From the NCBI GenBank assembly GCA_050736615.1, contig JBOHWL010000111.1:1-63796 (forward strand): DNA of 63,796 nt, read 5' to 3'. Below are positions 43,764-52,072 of the stretch, one piece after another. Under the pieces are notes generated by a model. The model saw nothing but the letters and a program-made list of their open reading frames with translations. It was not told the DNA's origin and searched no databases. A program made the translations under genes and the position numbers. Source of the stretch: JBOHWJ01 sp050736615. GTDB lineage: Bacteria > Desulfobacterota > Binatia > Binatales > Binataceae. The first letter of the stretch is position 1. Every line of letters starts with the position of its first letter.

Positions 43764-44531
43764 ATGATAGAGGTTAAAAACCTAAGCAAGTCATACGGTA
43801 GTTTCCTCGCCGTCGAGAATATCTCATTTAAAGCCGAACGTGGGCAAATTCTGGGCTTTCTCGGTCCCAACGGCGCGGGAAAGACCACCACGATGCGGAT
43901 CATCACCGGTTTTATGCCGGCCAGTTCGGGCACTGTCGAGATTGATGGGCTCGATATTTTCGCCAAATCTCTCGAAGCACGAAAACGCATCGGCTATCTG
44001 CCCGAGGCCCCGCCGTTGTACGGAGACATGCGGGTCGAATCGTATTTGCAATTCGTCGCGCGTTTGCGCGGCGTCAAGCGCGCGGCGGTGGAGGGTGCGG
44101 TTGAGCACGTGGTGGACGTCTGCGGCCTGCGCGAGATGTCCGGGCGCATCTGCGGTCAGCTCTCAAAAGGCTACCGCCAGCGGGTTGGATTGGCCCAGGC
44201 CTTGATTCATGATCCGCCGGTGCTGGTGCTGGACGAACCCACCATCGGCCTCGATCCACGCCAGATTCACGAAATCCGCGAACTGATTCGCGGCTTGGCC
44301 GGCGAACGCACGATCGTATTGTCGACTCACATCCTGCCCGAGGTCTCACAAATTTGTGACCGGGTGGTGATTATCAACGAGGGTCATATCGTACTGGAAG
44401 AGCAATTAGCCAATCTGCCCAGCGGCAGTTCCCTGGAGGAGGTTTTTCTTCATGCGATCGCCAAGGAAGGGCATCTCGCCGGCGCCTCAGTCGAGGAAAC
44501 GCTGGAAGAGGTGGGGGCGGGACGCGATTAG
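43764..44531 (+). CDS. ABC transporter ATP-binding protein, GldA-like
   Basis: A 255-residue ABC ATPase: Walker A FLGPNGAGKTTT near 33-44, signature LSKGYRQRVGLAQAL, Walker B VLVLDEPTIGLDP and switch histidine in STHILPEV. The first residues (MIEVKNLSKSYGSF) and the QICDRVVIINEGHIV tail are typical of the GldA/NatA-type importer-exporter ATPases. It energises the membrane pair encoded downstream. In gliding Bacteroidetes GldA works with GldF and GldG, but homologues in non-gliding bacteria have unknown substrates. Confidence 0.92.
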   Translation: MIEVKNLSKSYGSFLAVENISFKAERGQILGFLGPNGAGKTTTMRIITGFMPASSGTVEIDGLDIFAKSLEARKRIGYLPEAPPLYGDMRVESYLQFVARLRGVKRAAVEGAVEHVVDVCGLREMSGRICGQLSKGYRQRVGLAQALIHDPPVLVLDEPTIGLDPRQIHEIRELIRGLAGERTIVLSTHILPEVSQICDRVVIINEGHIVLEEQLANLPSGSSLEEVFLHAIAKEGHLAGASVEETLEEVGAGRD

Positions 44532-44547
44532 CCGCCCGCTATAAGCA

Positions 44548-45324
44548 ATGAGAAACGTCCTGACGATCACTGGCAAGGAACTCAAGGGCTATTTCGTCCA
44601 GCCCGTCGCCTACGTGGTGCTCACCGTCTTTCTATTGCTTGGCGGATGGTTCTTTTTCGCCCTGCTGCGGCAGTTCGATGAAATGGTGCAGTTGGTCCAA
44701 ATGATGGGGCAGGCGAGCACGCTGGCGCAGATGAACCTCAATACCCGCGTGATCGATCCGCTCTTGCATGATCTTTCGATCGTGCTGGTGATCCTCATTC
44801 CAGCACTGACGATGCGCGTCTTCGCCGAGGAGAAGCGCACCGGCACCTATGAGCTGCTGCTGACGGCGCCAGTGCGCACCGGCGAGATTGTCGCCGGCAA
44901 GTTTATCGCCGCCGCTATTTTCGCGCTGATCATGGTGGGGCTGGCGTGGATTTTCCCGCTCATCCTGATGGTCTTCGGCAATCCTGAAATCGGCGTCATG
45001 TTCGCGGGCTATGTCGGCATGGCGCTGCTGGCGATAAGTTTCGTGGCGGTGGGGCTTTTTACCAGTTCGCTTACCCAAAACCAGATCATCGCGGCGATAA
45101 GCTGCTTCGGCATCCTGTTGTTGCTGTACGTGATTTCATGGCCGGCGGAGGCGGCGGGCGGCGGCTTCGCCACCGGCGTACTGAAGTACCTGTCCTTGCC
45201 CGAGCATTTCTCCACGATGGTGCGTGGAGTCATCGACACCACCGATCTGATTTATTTCCTGAGTGTGGTTCTGATCGCGTTGTTCCTCACGCAGCGCTCG
45301 GTTGAGTCGGCGCGCTGGCGCTAA
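44548..45324 (+). CDS. ABC transporter permease, GldF-like
   Basis: A 258-residue ABC-2 type permease with about six hydrophobic segments (AYVVLTVFLLLGGWFFFALL near the N-terminus; the LFTSSLTQNQIIAAISCFG loop late). The motif EEKRTGTYELLLTAPVRTGEIVAGKF is diagnostic for this permease group. It starts 16 bases after the ATPase stop and overlaps nothing. It forms the membrane channel with the ATPase at 43764. Confidence 0.92.
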   Translation: MRNVLTITGKELKGYFVQPVAYVVLTVFLLLGGWFFFALLRQFDEMVQLVQMMGQASTLAQMNLNTRVIDPLLHDLSIVLVILIPALTMRVFAEEKRTGTYELLLTAPVRTGEIVAGKFIAAAIFALIMVGLAWIFPLILMVFGNPEIGVMFAGYVGMALLAISFVAVGLFTSSLTQNQIIAAISCFGILLLLYVISWPAEAAGGGFATGVLKYLSLPEHFSTMVRGVIDTTDLIYFLSVVLIALFLTQRSVESARWR

Positions 45325-45340
45325 AGAGGCGGTGGAGATA

Positions 45341-46900
45341 ATGAAGCGTAGTTCCGCGCTGGCGGGCGTGCTCGGTCTGGTCCTGCTGATCTTCGGTCTG
45401 ATCGGTTATTTCTTTACCGGCGGAAATTTCGCCAAGCTCTACATCTTCGTCAATATCTTCTGCGGTCTCCTGGCGATTATCGGATGGATTGTCGCCAGCC
45501 GCGGTTCTTTCGGCGCGCTCATGGGAAAACGCGCGACGCGCTACGGCGCCAACGCGGTGGCATACTCACTCGCCTTCATCGGGCTGCTGGTCGCGATCAA
45601 CTATCTCGGCATCACCTACAACACGAAATTCGACATGACGGCGGAAAAGGTCTTCAGCCTTTCGCCACAGTCGCTAAATATCGTGAAAGGCCTCAAACAT
45701 CCGCTCAAGATTTATGGCTTCGTTCAGAACGGACACAGCCCGGTGGCGCAATCGCTTTACCAGGAATATGCCTACGCGTCACCGCAGGTGAGCTACAGAT
45801 TGATTGACCCGGTGCATGATCCCGAGCTTGCGGATCGCTACAAAGTCTCGGTCAACAACACGACTCACATTCAATATGGCAAGCAGGGGACGAATGTCAC
45901 CGATCTCAGCGAGCAGGCGATTACCAACGGTATCCTGAAGGTCATCAAGAGCGCCAATCGGACGGTCTACTTTGTATATGGTGAGGGTGAGGGCGATCCC
46001 AGCGACAGCCGCACCGCCAATGGTCTCAGTCAATTCCAGAGCGCGCTCGAAGGCGAAAATTATAAAGTCGAGCGTATTCTGCTCGCCTCCCAGCCGCGGA
46101 TTCCGGAAGATTGCAACGTGCTGGTGATCGCGGGCCCGACCCGGCCGCTGCAGCCGCACGAAATCGACGCCATCAACGATTATCTCGAGCGCGGCGGGCG
46201 CTTACTGGTGATGATGCGGCCGCCGCGGCCCGATCGGCCGTTCGATGAATCGGCGCTGACGAAACTGGTGGCGGAGTGGGGCGTTGATGCCGGTCATAAC
46301 GTGGTGGTCGATCAGGAAGTGCGACTGTTCGCCGGCCCCGCACTGGGTCTCGACCCGATGGTGAGTCATTACGGCGCGCATCCGATTACCGCATCGTTTG
46401 ATCAGCAGACTGTCTTTCCGATGACCCGCTCGATTTCTCCGATCGATCCGCCCAAGCCCGGACTGATCGTAACGCCGCTGGCGAAGACCGGCGATAGCTC
46501 GTGGGCGGAGACCAATTTGACCAACATTTTCGAAAAGCAGGTCGCGGCGTTCACCAAATCCGACACCCGGGGTCCGATCACGGTCGCCGCCGCGGTCACG
46601 GCCAATCTGCAGCAGCTTGGAAAAGGCCATGGCGAGGCGCGGCTGGTGGTGTTCGGCGATACTCAATTCGCCAACAACCATTATATCAATGTTTTCTTCA
46701 ACCGTGATTTCATCATGAACAGCGTCGATTGGCTGGCTGGCGAAGCCAACGCGATTACGATCCGGCCGCGCACGCTGCGCGCTTCCCGCTTCGATCTGAC
46801 TATCGGCGAGTTCGACGTGGTGTTCGTATTGTCGGTGTTGTTGCTACCCGAGTTGTTGTTGATCATCGGTATCGCGGTCTGGTGGGACCGGCGTAATTAA
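45341..46900 (+). CDS. GldG-family ABC transporter auxiliary protein
   Basis: About 519 residues. It has an N-terminal pair of hydrophobic segments, a long periplasmic region with DLSEQAITNGILKVIKS, VYFVYGEGEGDPSDS and DYLERGGRLLVMMRPP, and a C-terminal membrane segment (VVFVLSVLLLPELLLIIGIAVW). These are landmarks of the ABC_transp_aux/GldG family that couples to GldA/GldF. ATG 45341 has GGTGGAG before it; a longer GTG frame overlaps the permease. Confidence 0.88.
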   Translation: MKRSSALAGVLGLVLLIFGLIGYFFTGGNFAKLYIFVNIFCGLLAIIGWIVASRGSFGALMGKRATRYGANAVAYSLAFIGLLVAINYLGITYNTKFDMTAEKVFSLSPQSLNIVKGLKHPLKIYGFVQNGHSPVAQSLYQEYAYASPQVSYRLIDPVHDPELADRYKVSVNNTTHIQYGKQGTNVTDLSEQAITNGILKVIKSANRTVYFVYGEGEGDPSDSRTANGLSQFQSALEGENYKVERILLASQPRIPEDCNVLVIAGPTRPLQPHEIDAINDYLERGGRLLVMMRPPRPDRPFDESALTKLVAEWGVDAGHNVVVDQEVRLFAGPALGLDPMVSHYGAHPITASFDQQTVFPMTRSISPIDPPKPGLIVTPLAKTGDSSWAETNLTNIFEKQVAAFTKSDTRGPITVAAAVTANLQQLGKGHGEARLVVFGDTQFANNHYINVFFNRDFIMNSVDWLAGEANAITIRPRTLRASRFDLTIGEFDVVFVLSVLLLPELLLIIGIAVWWDRRN

Positions 46901-46919
46901 GCGCGCCGCGCCGCATCCC

Positions 46920-48386
46920 ATGCAGCTACGCAAAACCATCATAGTCGTCGTCCTGCTCGCGATTGTCGGGGGCTACGCTTACTTTCTCAGCCGTCAAGCG
47001 AAGCCGGACAAAACGCCCAAGCTCTTCAAGATCAAGGCTGCGGACATCCAGAAGATCGATCTGCAATACCCCGACCGCCATCTCGTGCTCGAACGCTCGG
47101 GCGACGGCTGGCGCATCACTCAACCGATCCAGACCAACGCCGATAACGACACGGCCAACGAGATTGCGAGCGGCATCGCGGACTGCGAGATCTCGCGGAC
47201 GGTGGAGAAAAAGCCCGCCGCCCTCGCACCTTTCGGGCTCAAGGTTCCCGCCGCAACGGTCACCGTCACGATGAAGGACCACAAGGTCTTGCCGGTGCTG
47301 AAGGTCGGCAAGCGCACCCCGGTCGGCAACGACGTCTATGTCATGACGGCGGGCAAACCGGCCGTGCTGCTGACCGGAGCGGTGCTTGCCAGCGACGTTA
47401 ACAAGACGGTTGATCAGCTCCGCTCGCGCGTGTTGATCGGGTTCAATCAAAAGCAGGTAAATCGATTCACGATCCAGCGTGCCGACGGCGAGCCAGCCAT
47501 TGAACTTGCGCGTCAGGACGGCAAATGGTGGATCGCCAAACCCGTGCGCTACCTGGCCGATCAGGCCACCGTGACTCAATTGCTAGGCGCGCTGGCGAAC
47601 GCCAAGGTCAGCAACTTCGTCAAGGATAATCCGACCGATCTGGCCCAATATGGCCTGGCCAAGCCGTCGCTCACGGTCGCCCTCTATACCGGCAAGAACA
47701 ATGCGCGGGAGTCGCTTCAATTCGGCCACAAGGCGAGCGACGAATATACGGATTACGCGCGGCGCGGCGAGGGAGATGCGCCGGTCTGTACCGTCTACAA
47801 CTATCTCAAGAAAGCCTCGGATAAGACGGTTCTCGATCTGCGCGACCGAACCATGCTTACCTTCGATAAATCAAAGGTGGAACGGGTGGAGATGAAGGGC
47901 CCGGCCGGCGCCGTCACGCTCGCTCGCGCCGCTGGCGGCAAATGGACCGCCGGTGCCGAAGGCGAATCGAAGCCGGCCGAGGCGCCAGTGGCCAAGAGCC
48001 TGCTTGATCAGCTTGAGCAACTCAAAGGCACTAGCATTCTTGAGGATCCGATGACCGATGCACGTCCGTTCGGCCTCGAACACCCCTATGTGACGCTGCA
48101 ACTCTATGGCAACAATGGTACCACGATGGGTTCGGTCAAACTTGCCGAAATGCCGGTGGAGATCACCGATACCCACACCGGCAAACCCGCCACCCAATAT
48201 AAGGGCTACGGGGTGACGGGCGCGAATACCGTATACGCGGTTTCGACCGAAAAAATTTACGATCTGGAGAATACGGTCGACCGTTTGCATACGGACGCGA
48301 TGCCGAAGCCGACTCCGACCGCCACCCCGACCGCTTCGCCGTCACCAGCGGCCGGCAAGACGAGGCCGTCACCGGCGGCTTCGTGA
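46920..48386 (+). CDS. DUF4340 domain protein
   Basis: A 488-residue protein with an N-terminal anchor (TIIVVVLLAIVGGYAYFL) and repeated beta-rich segments with the recurring form D.G.WRI..P....AD..T (GDGWRITQPIQTNADNDT; DGKWWIAKPVRYLADQATV; AGGKWTAGAEG). Such DUF4340 proteins often follow GldG-type genes in one operon. The C-terminus is a Pro/Thr/Ser-rich tail. The function is unknown; it lies outside the cytoplasm and probably assists the ABC complex. Confidence 0.88.
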   Translation: MQLRKTIIVVVLLAIVGGYAYFLSRQAKPDKTPKLFKIKAADIQKIDLQYPDRHLVLERSGDGWRITQPIQTNADNDTANEIASGIADCEISRTVEKKPAALAPFGLKVPAATVTVTMKDHKVLPVLKVGKRTPVGNDVYVMTAGKPAVLLTGAVLASDVNKTVDQLRSRVLIGFNQKQVNRFTIQRADGEPAIELARQDGKWWIAKPVRYLADQATVTQLLGALANAKVSNFVKDNPTDLAQYGLAKPSLTVALYTGKNNARESLQFGHKASDEYTDYARRGEGDAPVCTVYNYLKKASDKTVLDLRDRTMLTFDKSKVERVEMKGPAGAVTLARAAGGKWTAGAEGESKPAEAPVAKSLLDQLEQLKGTSILEDPMTDARPFGLEHPYVTLQLYGNNGTTMGSVKLAEMPVEITDTHTGKPATQYKGYGVTGANTVYAVSTEKIYDLENTVDRLHTDAMPKPTPTATPTASPSPAAGKTRPSPAAS

Positions 48387-48453
48387 TGATGCCGATGATT
48401 GACCGATCGACTCGTGCCACGTCATCGCCGCGGCCGTCCTCATCGGTGTAATC

Positions 48454-48846
48454 TCAACCTTCGGCGATCACGTGCGCCATCGCCGTTTGCGCGGTGTGGC
48501 TGATGCTCAGATGAAAGGTGCTGATATCGCGGCGGCGGGCGAAGTCCGCCGTCTTTCCGTGTAGCACGATACGGGGCGCACGGCCGCGTTCGCGCGTCAC
48601 TTCGATCTCGCGCCATCCCACGTTACGGTTCCAGCCGGTTCCCATCGCTTTCATGACCGCTTCTTTGGCGGCGAAGCGTGCCGCGTAGCTCTGATAGCGA
48701 GGACGGCCGCGGGATTCGCAGTAGAGAATCTCCGCCTCGGTGAAAATTCGCGCGCGAAAGCGCGCTCCCGTATGCGGCCGGTTGAGCGCGCGCTCGACGC
48801 GCTCGACTTCGATCAGGTCGATGCCGGTACCGACTATTGCCGCCAT
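48454..48846 (-). CDS. acpS: Holo-[acyl-carrier-protein] synthase
   Basis: A 130-residue phosphopantetheinyl transferase. The two conserved metal-binding motifs are GTGIDLIEVERVE near the start and RFAAKEAVMKAMGTG, followed by the LSISHTAQTAMAHV end. It moves the phosphopantetheine arm from CoA onto the serine of acyl carrier protein. ATG 48846 matches the family length; the longer frame runs into the repeat element. It converges with the DUF4340 gene. Confidence 0.93.
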   Translation of the reverse strand: MAAIVGTGIDLIEVERVERALNRPHTGARFRARIFTEAEILYCESRGRPRYQSYAARFAAKEAVMKAMGTGWNRNVGWREIEVTRERGRAPRIVLHGKTADFARRRDISTFHLSISHTAQTAMAHVIAEG

Positions 48847-49215
48847 CGCATCAGCAAAGTATTTATTGCGCCCACGTGCAACACCAGGGAAGCTCCGCAC
48901 AAGCGCCAGTTGTTATTCCGAACGGAGTCTGCCGTTAGCGTATCCGCAGGCGGAGCGAACAAACGAGTCTGCGAGGTGCGTTCAAAAATAAGTGAAGAAT
49001 CCCGGAAAAATCCTTGAAAAGGCAAAAATTCCGGGATTACTCGCCGCGCTCGGAATGACAGCGTGACACTTGTGCGGAGATTTCCTAGCCGAGCAGGCGA
49101 GCCTGCGAGCCGCGTTCAAAAATGACAAAATCAGGCTCGGTGCGGAACTTGCCTAAAGCTCCCTTGCGGCTCCGCCCGCGCGATTCTATTGTTCACTCAA
49201 ACTCGCGGAGGGTCT
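48847..49215. other. Gap between acpS and ferredoxin, mostly repeat copy D
   Basis: The 369-base gap between two divergent genes is filled from 48884 to 49088 by palindromic repeat copy D. From 49089 to about 49157 a partial second segment (CGAGCAGGCGAGCCTGCGAG, then CAGGCTCGGTGCGGAA) follows. No other gene is seen, and any promoters must lie inside or at the edges of the repeat. Confidence 0.6.
48884..49088. repeat. Palindromic repeat element, copy D
   Basis: About 205 bp. Its left end reads CCAGGGAAGCTCCGCACAAG and its right end CTTGTGCGGAGATTTCCTAG, 17 of 20 paired positions. It contains AACGGAGTCTGCC, the variable part AACAAACGAGTCTGCGAGG, GTGAAGAATCCCGG and TCGGAATGACA. It sits between the divergent acpS and ferredoxin genes. 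Confidence 0.85.
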
Positions 49216-49449
49216 ATGGCAAAGCTCACGACCACAGTCAACAAGGCGCGCTGCATCGCCAGCGAGGATTGTGTCCAGACCGCTCCGGGCGTGTTCCAAC
49301 TCGACGATGATGGCAAATCCGAAGTATACAACCAGACTGGCGCGCCCGATAACGTGATCCTTGCCGCCGCGCGCGCATGTCCCGCCAAAGCCATTACCGT
49401 CCTGGACGAGGAGAGCGGTATTCAGCTTTTCCCTCCACCGAAGAAGTAA
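49216..49449 (+). CDS. Three-cysteine [3Fe-4S]-type ferredoxin
   Basis: A 77-residue protein with GGAGGG 5 bases before the ATG. The cluster ligands are CIASEDCVQTAPGVF (two cysteines, no middle one) and ACPAKAI (third). The missing cysteine of the C-x2-C-x2-C motif fits a [3Fe-4S] cluster, as in the small ferredoxins that serve cytochromes P450. No P450 or reductase gene is in the window. The C-terminus is short and hydrophobic (FPPPKK). Confidence 0.88.
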   Translation: MAKLTTTVNKARCIASEDCVQTAPGVFQLDDDGKSEVYNQTGAPDNVILAAARACPAKAITVLDEESGIQLFPPPKK

Positions 49450-49483
49450 CCGCCGCCCCCAATGGGCGTGAGTTTTCCCTCGA

Positions 49484-49987
49484 TTGCATTCGAACGTGGT
49501 TAGCCGGCGCAAACGTTCACGCGATGAATTATTTGTAGAGCAGGCGCGGGAGTTCACCGAGCTTCGTGGTTTTCTCAACCATCATGGGATGAACGAAGAG
49601 AGGGACGCGGCGGGATGTTGGCTGATCGCGTGGTGGGATGGCGAACCGGTTGGTGTCGTGGCGATTGAAACCGTGATCGACGCTGCCGCGATGCGCGCGT
49701 TGACGGTCGCCGAATCAAAGCGCCGGCATGGCGTGGGAGCCGCGCTGGTCGCGGCGGCACGCGATGCGGCGCATGCGCGCGGTGCCCGCCGCCTTTATGC
49801 ATTAGCGGCGCCTACGGCGGCGGATTACCTCAGGCGCTTTGGCTTCACCGAGGTCGCCCGTGCGGAGTTGGCTGAAGCGCTGGCCGATACGAAAGTCGGC
49901 GCGCGCTGGCAAAAATCTCCGGCGAACTTCGCCGCGCATACGGCGCTTTGCCTTGATCTCGCGCATTACCGGGAAATTATTCGTTGA
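49484..49987 (+). CDS. GNAT-family N-acetyltransferase
   Basis: About 167 residues with the acetyl-CoA binding motif A: RALTVAESKRRHGVGAALVAAARDAA (R-x2-G-x-G/A form), followed by LYALAAPTAADYLRRFGFTEV. The layout resembles ArsN2-like acetyltransferases; the substrate is unknown. TTG 49484 is the first start of the frame and GTG 49496 an alternative; neither has a strong ribosome-binding site. It starts 34 bases after the ferredoxin. Confidence 0.78.
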   Translation: MHSNVVSRRKRSRDELFVEQAREFTELRGFLNHHGMNEERDAAGCWLIAWWDGEPVGVVAIETVIDAAAMRALTVAESKRRHGVGAALVAAARDAAHARGARRLYALAAPTAADYLRRFGFTEVARAELAEALADTKVGARWQKSPANFAAHTALCLDLAHYREIIR

Positions 49988-50030
49988 AGCGGAGCGGACG
50001 TCCCGCGATCGGGATAACCCGGAGACGGTC

Positions 50031-50291
50031 TTAGCCGGCACCCATGATCCGCATCAGGCTAAGGGTCAACTGCCACGATGATACGATGAAGCCGGCCACG
50101 CCGATCATTCCGCTGATCCAAAACGCTGCCGGATAACGGCGCGAGTGCACCACGCGTTCCAGCGGCAGGTTGGTGTAGCGCGCCGTCCGCTGGCGCATGC
50201 GCGCATGGAATATGAGCGAACTGACGATCGCATAGCCGAAACATACGCAACCCAGCACAGACATCAGCAAGCGCCGTTCGGGTTCAGACAC
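50031..50291 (-). CDS. Small membrane protein of unknown function
   Basis: An 86-residue protein with two hydrophobic segments (LMSVLGCVCFGYAIVSSLIF and AFWISGMIGVAGFIVSSWQLTL) linked by a basic loop (RMRQRTARY). It starts with GTG right after the amidinohydrolase on the same strand (18 bases), suggesting one operon. I do not recognise the family. Confidence 0.55.
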   Translation of the reverse strand: MSEPERRLLMSVLGCVCFGYAIVSSLIFHARMRQRTARYTNLPLERVVHSRRYPAAFWISGMIGVAGFIVSSWQLTLSLMRIMGAG

Positions 50292-50309
50292 CGCCGAACT
50301 CCGCTTGAG

Positions 50310-51320
50310 CTACCCGGCTGGGCTGCCAAACAGGCGTTGGTAGGAACGTTCGGCCCGGAACTGGACCGCGCCCACGGACGAGGGCTGCTCGGCATTGGGG
50401 CCCAGGTCGAGAATCATGCATTTGATCGAGCCACCACCTTTGGCGAGAAATTCGCTGACATTGATCAAGACCGGTTCGACGCCATGACCTCGCACCTGGC
50501 GGAGTAGGTCATCGCTAACTCCTTCCGGCATGAACAGGTAAAGCTTGCCGTCAAAATCGGTCTGAAAGGAATTTGCCGCATAAAGCGCGGCGTCATCCGC
50601 CGACAGCGGAAGTAGATTACGGCCGAACTTCTCCCGCAGCATATCACGGGACGATGGTGTCAGGCCGTCGAGGTAGGCGAGCACAAACTCGCGATCGAGA
50701 CCGAAGGAGCACAGCACCGTATCCCCGTGATAATGCGCCTCGAGGCATAGTTCGAGCGCCAGAATTGGACGCTCCGCGACCACCCGTTGCAACTCCTCGG
50801 TGGTGCCGCGTTCCGAGCGGAAGCCATAAACCCGTTTCCAGGGCGGCAATCCGAGGCGTGGCATAAAACGCTGCCGCTCCAGCCGGCCATAGGTGAATAG
50901 CATGAAGCGGCCGGCGGGAAAGAAATCCGCCTCGCCCTCAAAGCGCGAGGCCACCTCGTGGGTTTCCAACCCCATCGCGCGAATAAACGGGCGATAGATA
51001 TCGCGCTCGACCGCGCGCGTGGGCAACAGGTTGGCGAGGTAAAAGATTTTGCGAGCCGGGGCGTCGCTCGATGCGAACTTCAACGGGAACAAAAAGCCCG
51101 CGTTGGCCGGATACACCAGACCGGTCAGCTCAGGGTGGGGCTCGATCACGCAAATCTCGACTCCATGAGCGGTCAGCGCGCGGGCCAGATGATGCCACTG
51201 CTCGCGCGCGCGCTTCGCGTCCACACTCTTGCGCAAGCCCAAGGCGTTGCGCGTGTGCGGATTGGCGCCGCCGCGCACCGAAAAATAGGCTGGATCGCCC
51301 ATCAGGATGGTTCGTGGCAT
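50310..51320 (-). CDS. Amidinohydrolase family protein (DDAH/arginine-deiminase-like)
   Basis: A 336-residue protein of the amidinotransferase/DDAH superfamily. Landmarks: GDPAYFSVRGGANPHTRN near the N-terminus, FEGEADFFPAGRFMLFTYG (acidic substrate-binding motif), the histidine in EAHYHGDTVLCSFG and the nucleophile cysteine near the end in LAKGGGSIKCMI. These enzymes hydrolyse guanidino groups of arginine or methylarginine. The precise substrate is not determined. ATG 51320 is well placed. Confidence 0.85.
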   Translation of the reverse strand: MPRTILMGDPAYFSVRGGANPHTRNALGLRKSVDAKRAREQWHHLARALTAHGVEICVIEPHPELTGLVYPANAGFLFPLKFASSDAPARKIFYLANLLPTRAVERDIYRPFIRAMGLETHEVASRFEGEADFFPAGRFMLFTYGRLERQRFMPRLGLPPWKRVYGFRSERGTTEELQRVVAERPILALELCLEAHYHGDTVLCSFGLDREFVLAYLDGLTPSSRDMLREKFGRNLLPLSADDAALYAANSFQTDFDGKLYLFMPEGVSDDLLRQVRGHGVEPVLINVSEFLAKGGGSIKCMILDLGPNAEQPSSVGAVQFRAERSYQRLFGSPAG

Positions 51321-51544
51321 AAGACGGTCATGAAAGCCTTGCGTACCGGGTTAAACCTCAATGCCGGCGGGTTGTTTCATGGGAGGAATAGGACGCCCGC
51401 GCGAAAAAAGCCGCCGCCGCGACGGGTGCGCCATCGGCTCCCATCGCAGCGGCTCATCATCGAAGCAATTGGGCAACCCTTCGCCAATCAATTGCGGGCG
51501 AGGGGTCCAGCTCGACCGTCGCCGAAATTAGCTGTCCCGGCGGC

Positions 51545-51844
51545 TTACTTGCGGTCGAGTTCGGTCAACATCTCCAGCTGCGGGCGGCCGTCCAGCAATT
51601 CGGCGATACGCTGACCCATTTCCTTCATGTGTTCGGTTTTGCGGTGATTATCGAAAGCGGCTTGGTCCTGGTAAACCTCGTACCAGACGAATTGGGTGGG
51701 ATCCTTCTCGGCACGATGCAGCACATAGGCCTGACATCCAGGTTCGTTGGCGCGGACCTTCTTGATCATGTCGCGGAAGGCTTCCTCCAGCTTCTGCTCG
51801 CTTCCCTGCTTGGCTTTGATTTTCGCAATCAGCGTTACGGACAT
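51545..51844 (-). CDS. Antibiotic biosynthesis monooxygenase (ABM) domain protein
   Basis: A 99-residue ferredoxin-like-fold protein. MSVTLIAKIKAKQGSEQKLEEAF opens the ABM domain, and CQAYVLHRAEKDPTQFVWYEVYQDQAAFDNH carries the conserved Y-E-x-W/Y region. Such small proteins are cofactor-free monooxygenases or quinone-handling proteins (YgiN-like), usually as dimers. The 224 bases between it and the upstream amidinohydrolase gene show no gene. Confidence 0.85.
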   Translation of the reverse strand: MSVTLIAKIKAKQGSEQKLEEAFRDMIKKVRANEPGCQAYVLHRAEKDPTQFVWYEVYQDQAAFDNHRKTEHMKEMGQRIAELLDGRPQLEMLTELDRK

Positions 51845-52072
51845 GGAAATCTCCTTTGACCGCTGTGGCAGCCCTTCGCCGTCCAGCGCGACGGGACAGA
51901 GACAACGGTTGCAGCCCTATCAGTCGCACGCTAGCAGATTTTCAACCAAAAGCGACCGCCCGCCCGCGAGGCGTATCCAACCGCCGTCAGCTTTAGACAC
52001 AGGTCGATCCGAGCAAAGCAAACGCCGGCATGTTAGCCTGTGGACGGCAACAAGCCGCCCGGAGCGTGCTCT

